Shown here: one piece after another, positions 51,421-61,035 of the stretch
Layout of the letters: each line of letters starts with the position of its first letter
Position numbering within the stretch: position 1 is the first letter of the stretch
Assembly: GCF_021018745.1 (NCBI RefSeq)
Contig: NZ_CP063845.1
Coordinates: 2,480,001 to 2,544,000, forward strand
Direction: 5' to 3'
Length of the DNA stretch: 64,000 nucleotides
Source: Gloeobacter morelensis MG652769
GTDB lineage: Bacteria > Cyanobacteriota > Cyanobacteriia > Gloeobacterales > Gloeobacteraceae
The notes under the pieces: model-generated
Database searches by the model: none
What the model saw: only the letters and a program-made list of their open reading frames with translations
Told to the model about the DNA's origin: nothing
Position numbers and translations under genes: made by a program

Positions 51421-52204
51421 CAGGCCATCCGCAAAGAGATCCTCGATGAACTACTCAAAGATTACGACAGCACCCCCCATTCGGGGGGCAGGTCGATCCG
51501 CAAACAATTGTCGGTGAACAAGGCGGTGTACCTGGCACTGGATGTAGACGTGGAGGGCCAGAAGGAGCTAATCGGTATCTGGCTTTCGGCCCCGGAAGGA
51601 GCAAAGTTTTGGTTGGGTTTACTGACGGAGTTGAACAATCGGGGCTTGCGGGATATTTTGATTGCCTGTGTGGATGTTTTGACTGGTTTACCGGAAGCGA
51701 TTGAATCAGTGTACCCCGGTTGTTTGGTGCAGTTGCGTATGGTGCATATGGTCAGGAACTCGTGCAAATATGTATCAGGGAAAGACTGCAAAGCGTTGTG
51801 TGCAGACCTGCGAGCAATCTACGGTGCAGCGAAGACGAAGCAGAATTGCATCTGGGAGGCGTTGGGACAACGCCCCTGGAACTGTTGAGCGAGAAGTGGG
51901 ATAAGCAGTATCCGAGTGTCAGTCGCATGTGGCGAGAGAACTGGGTACGGGTGATTCCAATTTTTCGATTTGGCGAGGACATTCGCAAGGTAATCTACAC
52001 GACGAACGCGATAGAATCACTGAACATGACGATCCGCAAAGAAAGTCAGTCGCAATCACCGGATCATGCCGAATGACGAGTCGGTGACAAAGATGGTGTA
52101 CTTGGCAGTTCAAAACCAGATGAAGAAGTGGACGATGCCGATTCGGGCCTGGCGTCCTGCCTTGAACTGGCTGATGATTGAGTTCGAAGGAAGGCTAAAG
52201 GTAT
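51421..52204 (+). mobile_element. IS256-family transposase remnant
   Basis: Reads AIRKEILDELLKDYDS, then in several frames NKAVYLALDVDVEGQKELIG, LTELNNRGLRDILIACVDVL, WDKQYPSVSRMWRENWVRVI, IYTTNAIESLNMTIRK and QMKKWTMPIRAWRPALNWLM. The block between GTCGGTGAA and CAAGGCGG (about 51516) has lost roughly a hundred codons, and at least two frameshifts follow (near 51840 and 52050). It shares its early segment with the remnant at 6709. Confidence 0.82.
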
Positions 52205-52410
52205 GACAAAATCACTGACACAAAATTCTTGATAGATCCCAGTGGGGAGATCTCGATCCTGCCGACTGCTGTCAACTGTGCAAAAATGCCTCTGCTCACC
52301 AAAAATGCGGAAGAACCACGGTGCGCTCCAAGTACCGGGGAGCCAGGGCACCCACGAGCCGTTCCATAATGATGAGCAGCAGCACATCCGATTCCGCATC
52401 TGCACCAACG

Positions 52411-53100
52411 ATGGAAACCAATCTCCCGACAATCATTTTGCCCGGCTATTTCGGTTCTGCCGGAGAATACGCCCAACTCGCCCGCGCTATCGAAAAAGCA
52501 GGTTTTCCGGCTGCGGTGGTACCGATTCAGTGGTACGGGTGGATCCCCACCCTGGGAGATCGGCCGATGACGCCGGTGCTCAAGTTGCTCAAAGACAGTA
52601 TCGACCGGGCGCTGGCTCGTTATGCTGCCGACCGGGTCAATCTGGTCGGCCATTCGGCAGGAGGCTGGATCGCCCGGTTGCTGTTAGGGGACAAAGAGTA
52701 CGGGCGGCGCACCTGGAACTATCGAGACCGGGTGGCAAGCCTGATCACCCTGGGCACCCCCCACTTGAGCCAAGAAAAATACACCGTCAAGAACATGGGT
52801 TTTGTCAATTCCACCTACCCGGGGGCGTTCTACGGCGATGCGGTGCGCTACGTGTGCGTGGCGGGCAAAGCCGTCTACGGCGAGCGCGGTTCGTTCTGGC
52901 AGAATTTCACCTACCAAAGCTACGAGCTGACCATCGGTCGGGGCGATTGCTGGGGAGATGGGATCACCCCGGTGGAGGCAGCCCACCTCGAAGGGGCCAC
53001 CAATCTGACTCTTGAGGGGGTCTTTCACTCTCCGCGCGGCGGGCGCTACTGGTACGGCTCGGCGGAGCCGCTGCGCGCCTGGATGCCGTACCTTATCTGA
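52411..53100 (+). CDS. alpha/beta-hydrolase, lipase-like
   Basis: A 229-residue serine hydrolase. The nucleophile elbow is VNLVGHSAGGWIARLLLG (GHSAG), the N-terminal strand TIILPGYFGSAGEYAQLARA, and LGTPHLSQE is a common feature of PGAP1-like lipases. The catalytic histidine is probably in EGVFHSPRGG and the acid in GDCWGDGITPVE. Cytoplasmic; substrate unknown, likely a lipid ester. The ATG at 52411 fits the family start, though in-frame starts exist upstream. Confidence 0.85.
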   Translation: METNLPTIILPGYFGSAGEYAQLARAIEKAGFPAAVVPIQWYGWIPTLGDRPMTPVLKLLKDSIDRALARYAADRVNLVGHSAGGWIARLLLGDKEYGRRTWNYRDRVASLITLGTPHLSQEKYTVKNMGFVNSTYPGAFYGDAVRYVCVAGKAVYGERGSFWQNFTYQSYELTIGRGDCWGDGITPVEAAHLEGATNLTLEGVFHSPRGGRYWYGSAEPLRAWMPYLI

Positions 53101-53235
53101 AGCCGGGCGGATCAAAAGCCCGCTTGCTTTGTGGCGTCCGGTTGTCTACACTAGGTAGGTATTGTCGGTTTTGACAAACCGGCTTTTTCTTTGTCGCTGC
53201 ACATCTTAACAGATCCCGGAGGAACGTCGATTTTG

Positions 53236-54198
53236 ATGGAACTTGGCACCCCAGCCCCGACTGCAACGGACATCGGCTTTACCCGCGAAGACTTCGAACG
53301 GTTGCTCTCCCAGTACGACTACCGCTTTAATCCCGGAGACATCGTCAAAGGCACGGTGTTCAGCCTGGAGCCCCGGGGGGCGCTCATCGACATCGGCGCC
53401 AAGACCGCCGCTTACCTGCCTTTGCAGGAGATGTCCATCAACCGCGTCGACGACCCGACCGAGGTGCTGGGAGAAGGGGATACCCTCGACTTTTTCATCC
53501 TCTCCGACGAGAACGAAGAGGGTCAGCTGACCCTCTCCATCCGCCGCATCGAGTATATGAAGGCTTGGGAGCGGGTGCGCAAGCTCCAGTCCGAAGACCA
53601 GACCGTGCGTGCGAAGATCTTCGCGGTCAACCGCGGCGGGGCGTTGGTGCGCATCGAGGGCCTGCGCGGGTTCATCCCGGGTTCTCACCTGTCCACGCGC
53701 GAACCGAAAGAAGAACTGATTGGCGAAGAGCTGCCTTTGAAGTTCCTCGAAGTGGACGAGGAGCGCAACCGCCTGGTGCTCTCGCACCGCCGGGCGCTGG
53801 TGGAGCGCCGCATGAACAAGCTGGAAGCGGGTCAGGTGGTGATCGGCCGGGTGCGGGGGATCAAGCCCTACGGTGCCTTTATCGACATCGGCGGGGTGTC
53901 GGGTCTGTTGCACATCAGCGAGATTTCCCACGATCACATCGAAACGCCACACTCGGTGTTCAATGTCGGGGATGAAGTCAAGGTGATGGTGATCGATCTC
54001 GACGCGGAGCGCGGTCGCATTTCGCTTTCGACCAAGCAGCTCGAGGAGACACCCGGGGCGATGACCCAGGACAAGCAGGCGGTCTTCGACAATGCCGAAG
54101 TGATGGCCGAAAAATACCGCGCCCGCATGGCGGCGGAGGCGGCCGGCAGCGAACCGGTCGAGGAGTTTGACGAAGCGGTGGTCGCCGCCATCGACTGA
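53236..54198 (+). CDS. rpsA: 30S ribosomal protein S1
   Basis: A 320-residue S1 with three S1 RNA-binding domains, at about residues 35-105 (PGDIVKGTVFSLEPRGALID), 120-185 and 200-275 (GQVVIGRVRGIKPYGAFIDI, then GLLHISEISHDHIETPH). Three domains is the cyanobacterial form. It helps mRNA bind the ribosome. The ATG at 53236 is preceded by a GGAGGAA site at slightly long spacing; an upstream frame to 53191 is less likely. The acidic tail (EPVEEFDEAVVAAID) is normal for the family. A terminator follows. Confidence 0.93.
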   Translation: MELGTPAPTATDIGFTREDFERLLSQYDYRFNPGDIVKGTVFSLEPRGALIDIGAKTAAYLPLQEMSINRVDDPTEVLGEGDTLDFFILSDENEEGQLTLSIRRIEYMKAWERVRKLQSEDQTVRAKIFAVNRGGALVRIEGLRGFIPGSHLSTREPKEELIGEELPLKFLEVDEERNRLVLSHRRALVERRMNKLEAGQVVIGRVRGIKPYGAFIDIGGVSGLLHISEISHDHIETPHSVFNVGDEVKVMVIDLDAERGRISLSTKQLEETPGAMTQDKQAVFDNAEVMAEKYRARMAAEAAGSEPVEEFDEAVVAAID

Positions 54199-54241
54199 AG
54201 CTCGCGCGCTTCTGACGGCCAGCATACGGCTTGTTCGTCCC

Positions 54242-54269
54242 AACGCTCCCGTTCGCGGGAGCGTTTTTG
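54242..54269 (+). terminator. intrinsic terminator after rpsA
   Basis: ACGCTCCC, loop GTTCGC, GGGAGCGT and a run of T residues. It stands between rpsA and ribBA, so ribBA needs its own promoter. Confidence 0.85.
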
Positions 54270-54308
54270 GTATCAATGAGAAGTGATCTACTAGTAGGAG
54301 AGAAGAGC

Positions 54309-56009
54309 GTGGCCACTGGTTTTCACTCCGTTCCCGAGATCCTGGACGAATTGCGCGCCGGCCGGGCGGTGGTGGTCGTCGACGATGAGAACCGCGAGAA
54401 CGAAGGCGATCTCATCTGTGCCGCCCAGTTCGCCTCCCCCGAGATGATCAACTTCATGGCCACCCACGCCCGGGGCCTGATTTGCCTGGCGATGACCGCC
54501 GAGCGGCTCGACCAGTTGCAGTTGCCGCTGATGGTGAGCGAAAACACCGACCGCAACCAGACGGCTTTTACCGTGAGCATCGACGCCGGTCCCCACCTGG
54601 GGGTGAGCACCGGCATCTCCGCCGCCGACCGGGCCAAGACCATCCAGGCGGCCATCGACGCGCGTACCCGTGCAGGCGACCTGACCCGCCCCGGCCACAT
54701 CTTTCCGATCCGCGCCCGCGAGGGAGGCGTGCTGAAGCGCGCCGGTCACACCGAGGCGGCGGTCGACCTGGCGCGCATGGCGGGGCTGTATCCGGCCGGC
54801 GTGATCTGCGAAATCCAGAACCCCGACGGTTCGATGTCGCGCCTGCCGGAACTGCTCCAGTACGCCCGCACCTTCAACCTCAAGATTGTCACCATCGCCG
54901 AAATTATCGCCTACCGGCTGCAGAACGAACGCTTCATCAAGCGCGAGACGGTGGCGATGCTGCCTACCGCCTTCGGCAAATTCGAGATTTTTGCCTACCG
55001 CGACACCCTCGACGGCAAGGAACACGTCGCCCTGGTGCGTCGCCCACCCGCGGGGTCGGGTCTTTTTGACGGAGCGCCGCCTTTTGCCGGCAGCGAGGAG
55101 CCGGTGCTGGTGCGCGTCCACTCCGAATGCCTGACCGGCGATACCTTCGGCTCGCTGCGCTGCGACTGCCGCCAGCAGTTGCAGGCCGCCCTCAAGATGA
55201 TCGACCACCACGGCCAGGGTGTGGTCGTCTATCTGCGCCAGGAGGGCCGCGGCATCGGCCTTATCAACAAGCTCAAAGCTTACGCCTTACAAGATATGGG
55301 CCTCGACACGGTCGAAGCGAACGAGCGGCTGGGGTTTGCCGCCGACCTGCGCAGCTATGGCGTCGGTGCCCAGATCCTCAACGACCTGGGGGTGCACCGC
55401 ATGAAGCTGATTACCAACAACCCGCGCAAGATCGCGGGCCTGAGCGGCTACAACCTCGCAGTGGTCGACCGCGTACCCCTCATCATCGAAGAGACCGACT
55501 ACAATTCCACCTACCTCAACACCAAAGCCCAGAAGCTCGGGCACCTGCTGCCGGGGGTGCGGCTTTTGACGCTGGGGGTGCTCTGGCGTCAGACGACCAT
55601 GCAGCCCTACGACCCGGAGCGCTCCAATCAGGTCGAACTGCTGCGCGAACTATTTGGCCAGCAGGATCTGCTCATCCAGGAGGAGCGCCGCCCGGTGGCA
55701 AGCGCCGTCTTCGGGCCGGACGCCGTCGTGGTGCACATCGGGCTCCCCGCCGCAGGCCAGAACCCCAACGCTTGGTATACCGACCCGACCAGTGCTTGCC
55801 GCCGGACGATCTTGGCCGCTTTGGAGGAACTTGTGCAGAACAACCCACCGCAAGTGCTGCAATTTTTGGTCAGCTCCGGGGCCGATCCGCTCAATCACCT
55901 CAGCGAACGCCTCCAGCACCGCGAAGAAGATCTAGCATCCCTGCCGGATACCATCAAAGGACCGCTCTCCCCCGAGACGGTCTACATCTTCAAAGCCCCC
56001 GCCGCCTGA
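54309..56009 (+). CDS. ribBA: bifunctional DHBP synthase / GTP cyclohydrolase II
   Basis: A 566-residue fusion. The N-terminal RibB part has [38 protein letters not shown] and [13 protein letters not shown]; the C-terminal RibA part has [20 protein letters not shown] then DCRQQL (zinc cysteines) and [20 protein letters not shown]. It makes both riboflavin precursors. A C-terminal extension after residue ~440 is typical of cyanobacterial RibBA. The GTG at 54309 follows an AGGAGAG site, which decides the start over in-frame upstream codons. Confidence 0.95.
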   Translation: MATGFHSVPEILDELRAGRAVVVVDDENRENEGDLICAAQFASPEMINFMATHARGLICLAMTAERLDQLQLPLMVSENTDRNQTAFTVSIDAGPHLGVSTGISAADRAKTIQAAIDARTRAGDLTRPGHIFPIRAREGGVLKRAGHTEAAVDLARMAGLYPAGVICEIQNPDGSMSRLPELLQYARTFNLKIVTIAEIIAYRLQNERFIKRETVAMLPTAFGKFEIFAYRDTLDGKEHVALVRRPPAGSGLFDGAPPFAGSEEPVLVRVHSECLTGDTFGSLRCDCRQQLQAALKMIDHHGQGVVVYLRQEGRGIGLINKLKAYALQDMGLDTVEANERLGFAADLRSYGVGAQILNDLGVHRMKLITNNPRKIAGLSGYNLAVVDRVPLIIEETDYNSTYLNTKAQKLGHLLPGVRLLTLGVLWRQTTMQPYDPERSNQVELLRELFGQQDLLIQEERRPVASAVFGPDAVVVHIGLPAAGQNPNAWYTDPTSACRRTILAALEELVQNNPPQVLQFLVSSGADPLNHLSERLQHREEDLASLPDTIKGPLSPETVYIFKAPAA

Positions 56010-56098
56010 CCGGCCGGACCATCTTCTTAAAGACTCGTGGAATGACAGAGATGGCAAATAGCTGAATTCCAACCTCAATCACAAAAAATGCATATTGT

Positions 56099-56332
56099 CT
56101 AGGCAAGACGGGCAGTTTCTGGGCATTGGGCAAAGCGCACCAGCCGGGGCGGCCGGGGTGCGCCTACCGACTCAGGCACGACGGTTTTAGCAAGCGGCAG
56201 GGCGAATAGTTCAATCAAGCCGTCCGTCGGGCAGGATTCCCATAACAAAGTCAAGGTACAGTGCCACTCCGTCGAACGACCGCAGTGCGGGCACAAAGTC
56301 GCAAGTTGCAACTTCTGCAGGTGGCTGGTCAT
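56099..56332 (-). CDS. small zinc-ribbon-like protein
   Basis: A 77-residue protein with a CPHC pair (LCPHCGRSTEW) and later cysteines (ESCPTDGL, RFAQCPET) that could bind one zinc. The C-terminal half is proline- and arginine-rich. No family recognised. It is convergent with ribBA. Confidence 0.5.
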   Translation of the reverse strand: MTSHLQKLQLATLCPHCGRSTEWHCTLTLLWESCPTDGLIELFALPLAKTVVPESVGAPRPPRLVRFAQCPETARLA

Positions 56333-56463
56333 GGCTTCTTCTCGATAAGACGTTTTCCATGCTCCTGCCCAGAAACTGGGCGTACCTCTACCGGATGGAA
56401 GATTCCAGAGCCCAGCGAGGCATTCGCATCATCATCATTATGTGCGTGCTGCTTCTTTGCGCT

Positions 56464-56724
56464 TTAGTTTTGAAGCTGGGCACCGTGCCTGCGAAGGATG
56501 TCTTCTACCTGCTGGGGTTGCGATCCAGCTTCGATGAAAACCGCCGCGGCACCTGCCTGGACACTGCTTTGCAGGTAATTTCGGGTCTGCTCGGGCAGGC
56601 GTTGTTTGAGTAAGGCGTAGGCCTGGAGGCGGGCGGAGTTTGCGTCTGGGGTGCGCTCGCCGGTAAAGCGGGTTCCAAGTCCTGTGGCCCGCAGCGCGTC
56701 CCCGGCGGCACCGCCGCCGGCCAC
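56464..56724 (-). pseudogene. general-stress-type domain gene, C-terminal part
   Basis: An 86-residue frame from a GTG start: ALRATGLGTRFTGERTPDAN, then LKQRLPEQTRNYLQSSVQAG and QPQQVEDILRRHGAQLQN. It matches the second half of the stress-type fold seen in the protein encoded at 2457. The ATG with an AGGAG site just upstream (56747) is in a different frame, so a frameshift seems to separate the halves. Confidence 0.5.
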
Positions 56725-56756
56725 CTGCCCGGCGGCTCATCGCTCATCGCTCCTGG

Positions 56757-56894
56757 TTAGCTGTGCCGCATTTCGAAGCCGATTGACTCCTCGGGGATGC
56801 CTGCTCTTAACAGTTCGAGAATGGCGTTCTCCGCTGCGCCCCGGTCGGCGAAAAGCCCCAGAACCGTTTTGCGCCCAGCGCTTTCGTTCTGCAT
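56757..56894 (-). pseudogene. general-stress-type domain gene, N-terminal part
   Basis: A 45-residue frame (SAGRKTVLGLFADRGAAENA, then ILELLRAGIPEESIGFEMRH) that mirrors the N-terminal half of the protein at 2457 (AGLFVDRRSAEAAIVDLDAN). It stops 32 bases before the second half begins in another frame. A GGGGGG-type site precedes the ATG. Together the two pieces look like one ~150-residue gene broken by an indel, or a two-gene split. Confidence 0.5.
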
Positions 56895-57011
56895 GGGGGG
56901 TAATCTCTCTACTCGTATTTGGTCCAGACGCTGACCATTTTCTTGTAGTTGTCGCTGCTGCGAATCCGTCCTAGGGTCAACAACGGTCCTTCTTGTTGGG
57001 GGGGGTTTAAA

Positions 57012-57677
57012 ATGCGTTCCAGAACTGGTAAAGGTATGGTCGATCTAGAGGTTTATCCTCCGGCACGCACTTCCGACACCGACCCGATTCGCGTCGATTT
57101 TTTGCCGACGGGTGCCCTGGGGCTTGCCGGCCGCACCGGGATGTGTTTTGCTCCCGGTAAGCACTGTCTGGGCAAGTTCGCCCTCTGGCGGCGGGATCTT
57201 GAAAAGGATCTCGACCGCCTGCGCAGACATTACGGCTCCCACTGGCTGGTAACGCTGGTACAGGCACACGAACTGGTCGAGTTGAAGATTCCTGATTTGC
57301 TGGAGCGGGCACGGGCCTGGGGACTGACCAGCCGTTGGTTTCCGGTGCGCGACTACGGCATTCCGACTTCGATTGCGAGCACATTGATGCTCGTCGAAGA
57401 CATCCTGATAGCCAACGGCCAGGGCAAAACCGTGGTCATCCACTGCAAAGGCGGCCTTGGGCGCACAGGACTGGTGGCCGCCTGCTGCCTGGTGGCGCGC
57501 GGTTACAGCTACAGCGAAGCCTTTGGGATCATTCGGCGCTCGCGCCCGGGCAGCATCGAGACCGCCGAGCAAGAAGCCTTCGTGCACAAGTTTGCACGCG
57601 CCTACGCCGAGTTGACGGGTTTCGGCGCGTTGCCCCGCCTGCACCCTCCCCTGTACCCCGCCGCGGACGCGCGGTGA
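57012..57677 (+). CDS. dual-specificity phosphatase (CDKN3-like)
   Basis: A 221-residue protein phosphatase. The P-loop is HCKGGLGRTG (144-153) with nucleophile Cys145 and Arg151; the general-acid loop is FPVRDYGIPT (Asp114). The opening (DPIRVDFLPTGALGLAGRTG) matches the CDKN3/KAP-like bacterial group. It would dephosphorylate Ser/Thr/Tyr residues in the cytosol. The ATG at 57012 has a G-rich site; an ATG at 57036 is also possible. Confidence 0.87.
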   Translation: MRSRTGKGMVDLEVYPPARTSDTDPIRVDFLPTGALGLAGRTGMCFAPGKHCLGKFALWRRDLEKDLDRLRRHYGSHWLVTLVQAHELVELKIPDLLERARAWGLTSRWFPVRDYGIPTSIASTLMLVEDILIANGQGKTVVIHCKGGLGRTGLVAACCLVARGYSYSEAFGIIRRSRPGSIETAEQEAFVHKFARAYAELTGFGALPRLHPPLYPAADAR

Positions 57678-57849
57678 GTGGGTGAGCAGCCCACGCTACG
57701 GGCCGGTCTCTGGATAAAACCGAATGGGCAATAACTGCGGGCCCAGTTAGCCTTCGGGGAAAAAATTCCTTTACCCATACAAAAGCCCTGGAGCCATTGA
57801 TTTCGTGGATCAATAATTATGTGCAAGATCCGACGAATTGCACTCCCGG

Positions 57850-59331
57850 CTACCGAAGTGCCGTGAGCACTTCGCGGGCAGCCCGTTCGCCGGACTCGCA
57901 GGCGCCGTTCATGTAGCCTTGGGAGCTGAGGCTGGTGTGCTCCCCGGCAAAGTGGATACCGCCTACCGCCTCCGCCTCGCAACCGGCAATTTCGGTGTAC
58001 TGGCCTGGCAGGTAGCAGCTGTAGCTGGCCTGGATGAACGGGGCCTGGGGCCAGCCGTAGCGGGCGGCTTTGCCGGTGTACTGCCCGGCCAGGCCGACAA
58101 AGATCCGATCGAGATGTTCTACGAACATCTCGGCCCGAGCAGTGAGGGGCTTTGCTAGCAATGCCGCGCCCGCTTCTCCCCCCAAGTAGTTGGTCAGCAG
58201 TCCCGCGCTGCCCGGCTGGCCGGTGCTCGCTTCCCAGCTGAGCAAATAGCTGTCGCCCAGCGTCAGGCCGGTGTGTTTTTGCTCGCGCCACAGGCGCCGC
58301 TGAAAACCGGCGATGAGCTTGGCGTTGGTGCCGTAGCCCAGTTCGGCAATCGCCCGGCGCTTGCGGGGGGGCAAATCCACCTGCAGATCGACTCTGCGCA
58401 GCATTGTGAAGGGCAACGCCAGCACCACCCGGTCTGCCTGTATTTCCTGCACCCCCCCGTTTTGGTGAACGACCAGACGGTAGCTGCCGTCGGTGTGGGC
58501 GCGGAGGGCCTCAAGGGTGCACCCGAAGGTAATGGGCCTGCGCAGGCGCGCGGCGATGGCCCGCGGCACACTGTCGCTTCCCTGGGCGATGCGGTAACGC
58601 TCATCCGCTTCCTCGTCTGTCATCCCAAAGAGCGAAAGCACGTTCAAGGCACTCAGCCGCTCCGGTTCAAGCCCAAATTCGCCCACGCACGAGTAGGCCA
58701 GCAACTGGCGCGCCAGGCCGGTAATAGCCCGTGCATCCAACCAATCGCGGACGCTGAGCCTATCGAGGGCCACCGCCTGCCGGGGACGCACGCAGGTAAT
58801 CGGCCAGCCTCCCAACTGCGCCAGATCGCGGCGGATGACCGGCATGATCGACCCGAGGGCGCTTTGCGCCGAGGCCGCCGAGATGGGCTTTTGATCGAAC
58901 AAATACACTTCCGCCTCAAGCCCTTCCTCCTCAGCAGCCAGGTCAATCAGCGTCAGGCCCAGCTCATGGACCAGCCGACGCAGCGGCCGGTGGCGGGTAT
59001 CAACGAACTCCCCCCCCAACTCGGCTAGTTGCCCGTCCGCAAAATGTCCCCGCAGGCTGAACATGCGCCCGCCGACCCGCTCTGCCGCCTCGATCACCCG
59101 CGCCTCGATGCCTGCCTGCTGCAACCGATAGGCGCACACCAACCCGGCGCAGCCCGCTCCGACTACGACCACGCGCGCCGCGGCCGTCCGGGCCGCAACC
59201 CCCCCCCAGCCTGCAGCGGTCAGAGCAGTGGCAACAAGCAACTCCCGCCGCCCCAACCGCCGCTGCGGTCGGCTGTCGATTTGGTTGTGGAACCATCGGC
59301 GCAGCCGACCGGCTAAAGGAAAACGGGCCAT
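57850..59331 (-). CDS. flavin monoamine oxidase family protein
   Basis: A 493-residue FAD enzyme. A Tat-like signal (LGRRELLVATALTAAGWGG) precedes the dinucleotide site VVVGAGCAGLVCAYRLQQAG, the GG motif ERVGGRMFSLRG and the C-terminal FAD contact GGIHFAGEHTSLSSQGYMNG then ACESGERAA. Family members oxidise amines or L-amino acids, including tryptophan. Export suggests a periplasmic enzyme. The ATG at 59331 is the first that gives the complete signal. Confidence 0.88.
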   Translation of the reverse strand: MARFPLAGRLRRWFHNQIDSRPQRRLGRRELLVATALTAAGWGGVAARTAAARVVVVGAGCAGLVCAYRLQQAGIEARVIEAAERVGGRMFSLRGHFADGQLAELGGEFVDTRHRPLRRLVHELGLTLIDLAAEEEGLEAEVYLFDQKPISAASAQSALGSIMPVIRRDLAQLGGWPITCVRPRQAVALDRLSVRDWLDARAITGLARQLLAYSCVGEFGLEPERLSALNVLSLFGMTDEEADERYRIAQGSDSVPRAIAARLRRPITFGCTLEALRAHTDGSYRLVVHQNGGVQEIQADRVVLALPFTMLRRVDLQVDLPPRKRRAIAELGYGTNAKLIAGFQRRLWREQKHTGLTLGDSYLLSWEASTGQPGSAGLLTNYLGGEAGAALLAKPLTARAEMFVEHLDRIFVGLAGQYTGKAARYGWPQAPFIQASYSCYLPGQYTEIAGCEAEAVGGIHFAGEHTSLSSQGYMNGACESGERAAREVLTALR

Positions 59332-59505
59332 CGTTCGATTGGGTCGCTGGTGGTCAGAATACTTCAAGTTGGTCGCCCGGCCAGCAGCGCACCGCAAACT
59401 GGAGATTTTCTGACTCTTGCTCATCACCCAAAAAAGAGCGCCGCGGCCCGCCAAAGCTTCATAGTTAGATTATTATGTGCATTGTCTCCTGGCATCCTGC
59501 CCAGG

Positions 59506-60150
59506 TTATTTCTTCGCACTCCATTGCGCCCAGGATTCGAACGGGATGCGGGCGACGGGCTTGAAGTCTAGTCCGCCGGCGGGTTCGAACACGACGATCT
59601 CGCCTTCGGCCACATCGGCAAGTTCTTTACCGACGGCATCCTGCAGGTTGGGACGGTGCCCAACAATCAGCGTGTTGGTACCCGCAGCGGGCTTGGTTGC
59701 AAGCAGTTTGCGCAGTTCGGTTGCCCGGCGGCGGGCTTCCAAGGGTGGTACATTTTGAGGCTCCGAGACGTCCAGTGACAGCTCCGCATTGGCAAAACCG
59801 GCAAGTTGGGCCGCTTCTGTGGCGCGGCTGTATTTACTGGAGATCACTTTTCCAATCGGAATCGACAGTGCCCGCATCGATTCACCGGTCGCCTTGGCCT
59901 GGGAGCGGCCCTCTGCGGTCAATTGGCGTTGGGCTTTGGTGTTATCCAGATTCAAGGTGTCGGTATCGGCCTGGGTAGGATCGGTCTTCGGATGGCGCCA
60001 GAATAGGACGTATCCGCCTTTTTGCAGCGAGAAAATAAGAGCTTTATCCTTTGGCGGCACGGTCGTCTGTGCGTCGCCGGTGCGCGCAAGGAGAGCCGCG
60101 GTCAGCAGAGCGCTGAGCATAGCCACTGCATGCCTTCTGGGGGCTTTCAT
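59506..60150 (-). CDS. histidine phosphatase family protein, exported
   Basis: A 214-residue protein with a signal peptide (HAVAMLSALLTAALLART). The histidine phosphatase core has VLFWRHPKTDPTQADTD (RHP in place of the more common RHG), KVISSKYSRATEAAQLAG (second R) and TLIVGHRPNLQDAVG (second H). It is likely periplasmic. Substrate unknown. The start at 60150 is preferred over the extended frame because it makes a clean signal peptide. Confidence 0.85.
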   Translation of the reverse strand: MKAPRRHAVAMLSALLTAALLARTGDAQTTVPPKDKALIFSLQKGGYVLFWRHPKTDPTQADTDTLNLDNTKAQRQLTAEGRSQAKATGESMRALSIPIGKVISSKYSRATEAAQLAGFANAELSLDVSEPQNVPPLEARRRATELRKLLATKPAAGTNTLIVGHRPNLQDAVGKELADVAEGEIVVFEPAGGLDFKPVARIPFESWAQWSAKK

Positions 60151-60411
60151 GGCAAATCCTCGGATGGATGTGAAATTGACCGGATCGACGGACAGATAGA
60201 AAGTAGCGACTAGACAGGGCCGCTTCCGCCGTAGGAGCGAGGCAAGCTTTGGAATGCTGCGTAAGCCCGTCGCTTCCGGCTCTATCCTGCCTCGCTCTGC
60301 CACCTTGATCAAGCCATGGGCTCTTAACCTATCCATGTGCCCTGGCGAACTGAAACAGGTACCCCCTCGGCCTCAAACCGCAGCAGTATGAACATTATGT
60401 GAAAACCGTGT
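60151..60411. other. gene-free stretch with a hairpin
   Basis: No gene. GAGCGAGGCA (60235-60244) pairs with TGCCTCGCTC (60288-60297). It lies upstream of the histidine phosphatase and downstream of the recombinase, so it could be a transcript end or leader. Confidence 0.35.
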
Positions 60412-61035
60412 CTACAACAGCTGAATGGCCGCCGAGACCTGCTCGTCGCTCACTTCGATATAGCGCTGCAGGGCGGCGAGGGAGCGGTGGCCGGAGATGC
60501 GCTGGATGGTACGCAGGCCGACGCCGCTTGCGTGCAGGCGGGTAATGGCGGTGCGCCTGAGGCTGTGGGTACTCGCTCCCTGAATACGGCAGGTCTTAAA
60601 AGCGGCGCGAAAAGCATAATCGACCGTGCGGCGCAGCATTGCAGTACCCGGGGAGGTGCTCTCAAAAACGTAGACCCCCCCGGGCGGGAAGCTCTCCAAA
60701 CAGGCGCGCAGAGCCGGATGCACCGGAATCGAGCGCGTCGAGATACCGCCTTTGGTGCTCGCGCGGCGAAAGGTGATCACCTCCTGCACGACGTAGCGCG
60801 GGCGGCTTTTTTTGCCGACGGTGCGCACCGACCCGGATTCATCGAGTTCGTAGACATCGGCGGTGCGCAGCGAACAGGCTTCACTGACCCGGCAGCCGGT
60901 GTAGAGCATCGCCTGAAACAGGGCCTGGTACTTGGCGTCGATGAACCCTTTTTTGAGGACAGCCTGCACTTCTTTTTCGGAGAGCACCCGGGCCTGGCCG
61001 TGGCGGTTGATTTTCAAGATTTCCTCTTTGTGCAA
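60412..61035 (-). CDS. short tyrosine recombinase/integrase
   Basis: A 207-residue catalytic-domain-only recombinase. The full set is present: Arg49 (YTGCRVSEA), Lys95 (ASTKGG), His157 and Arg160 (HSLRRT), His183 (SGHRSL) and Tyr192 (LQRYIEV). The N-terminal DNA-binding (SAM-like) domain of XerC/D is missing. The apparent start is TTG, preceded in frame by a stop, so the true start is uncertain. Such short integrases occur in cyanobacteria; target site unknown. Confidence 0.82.
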   Translation of the reverse strand: MHKEEILKINRHGQARVLSEKEVQAVLKKGFIDAKYQALFQAMLYTGCRVSEACSLRTADVYELDESGSVRTVGKKSRPRYVVQEVITFRRASTKGGISTRSIPVHPALRACLESFPPGGVYVFESTSPGTAMLRRTVDYAFRAAFKTCRIQGASTHSLRRTAITRLHASGVGLRTIQRISGHRSLAALQRYIEVSDEQVSAAIQLL

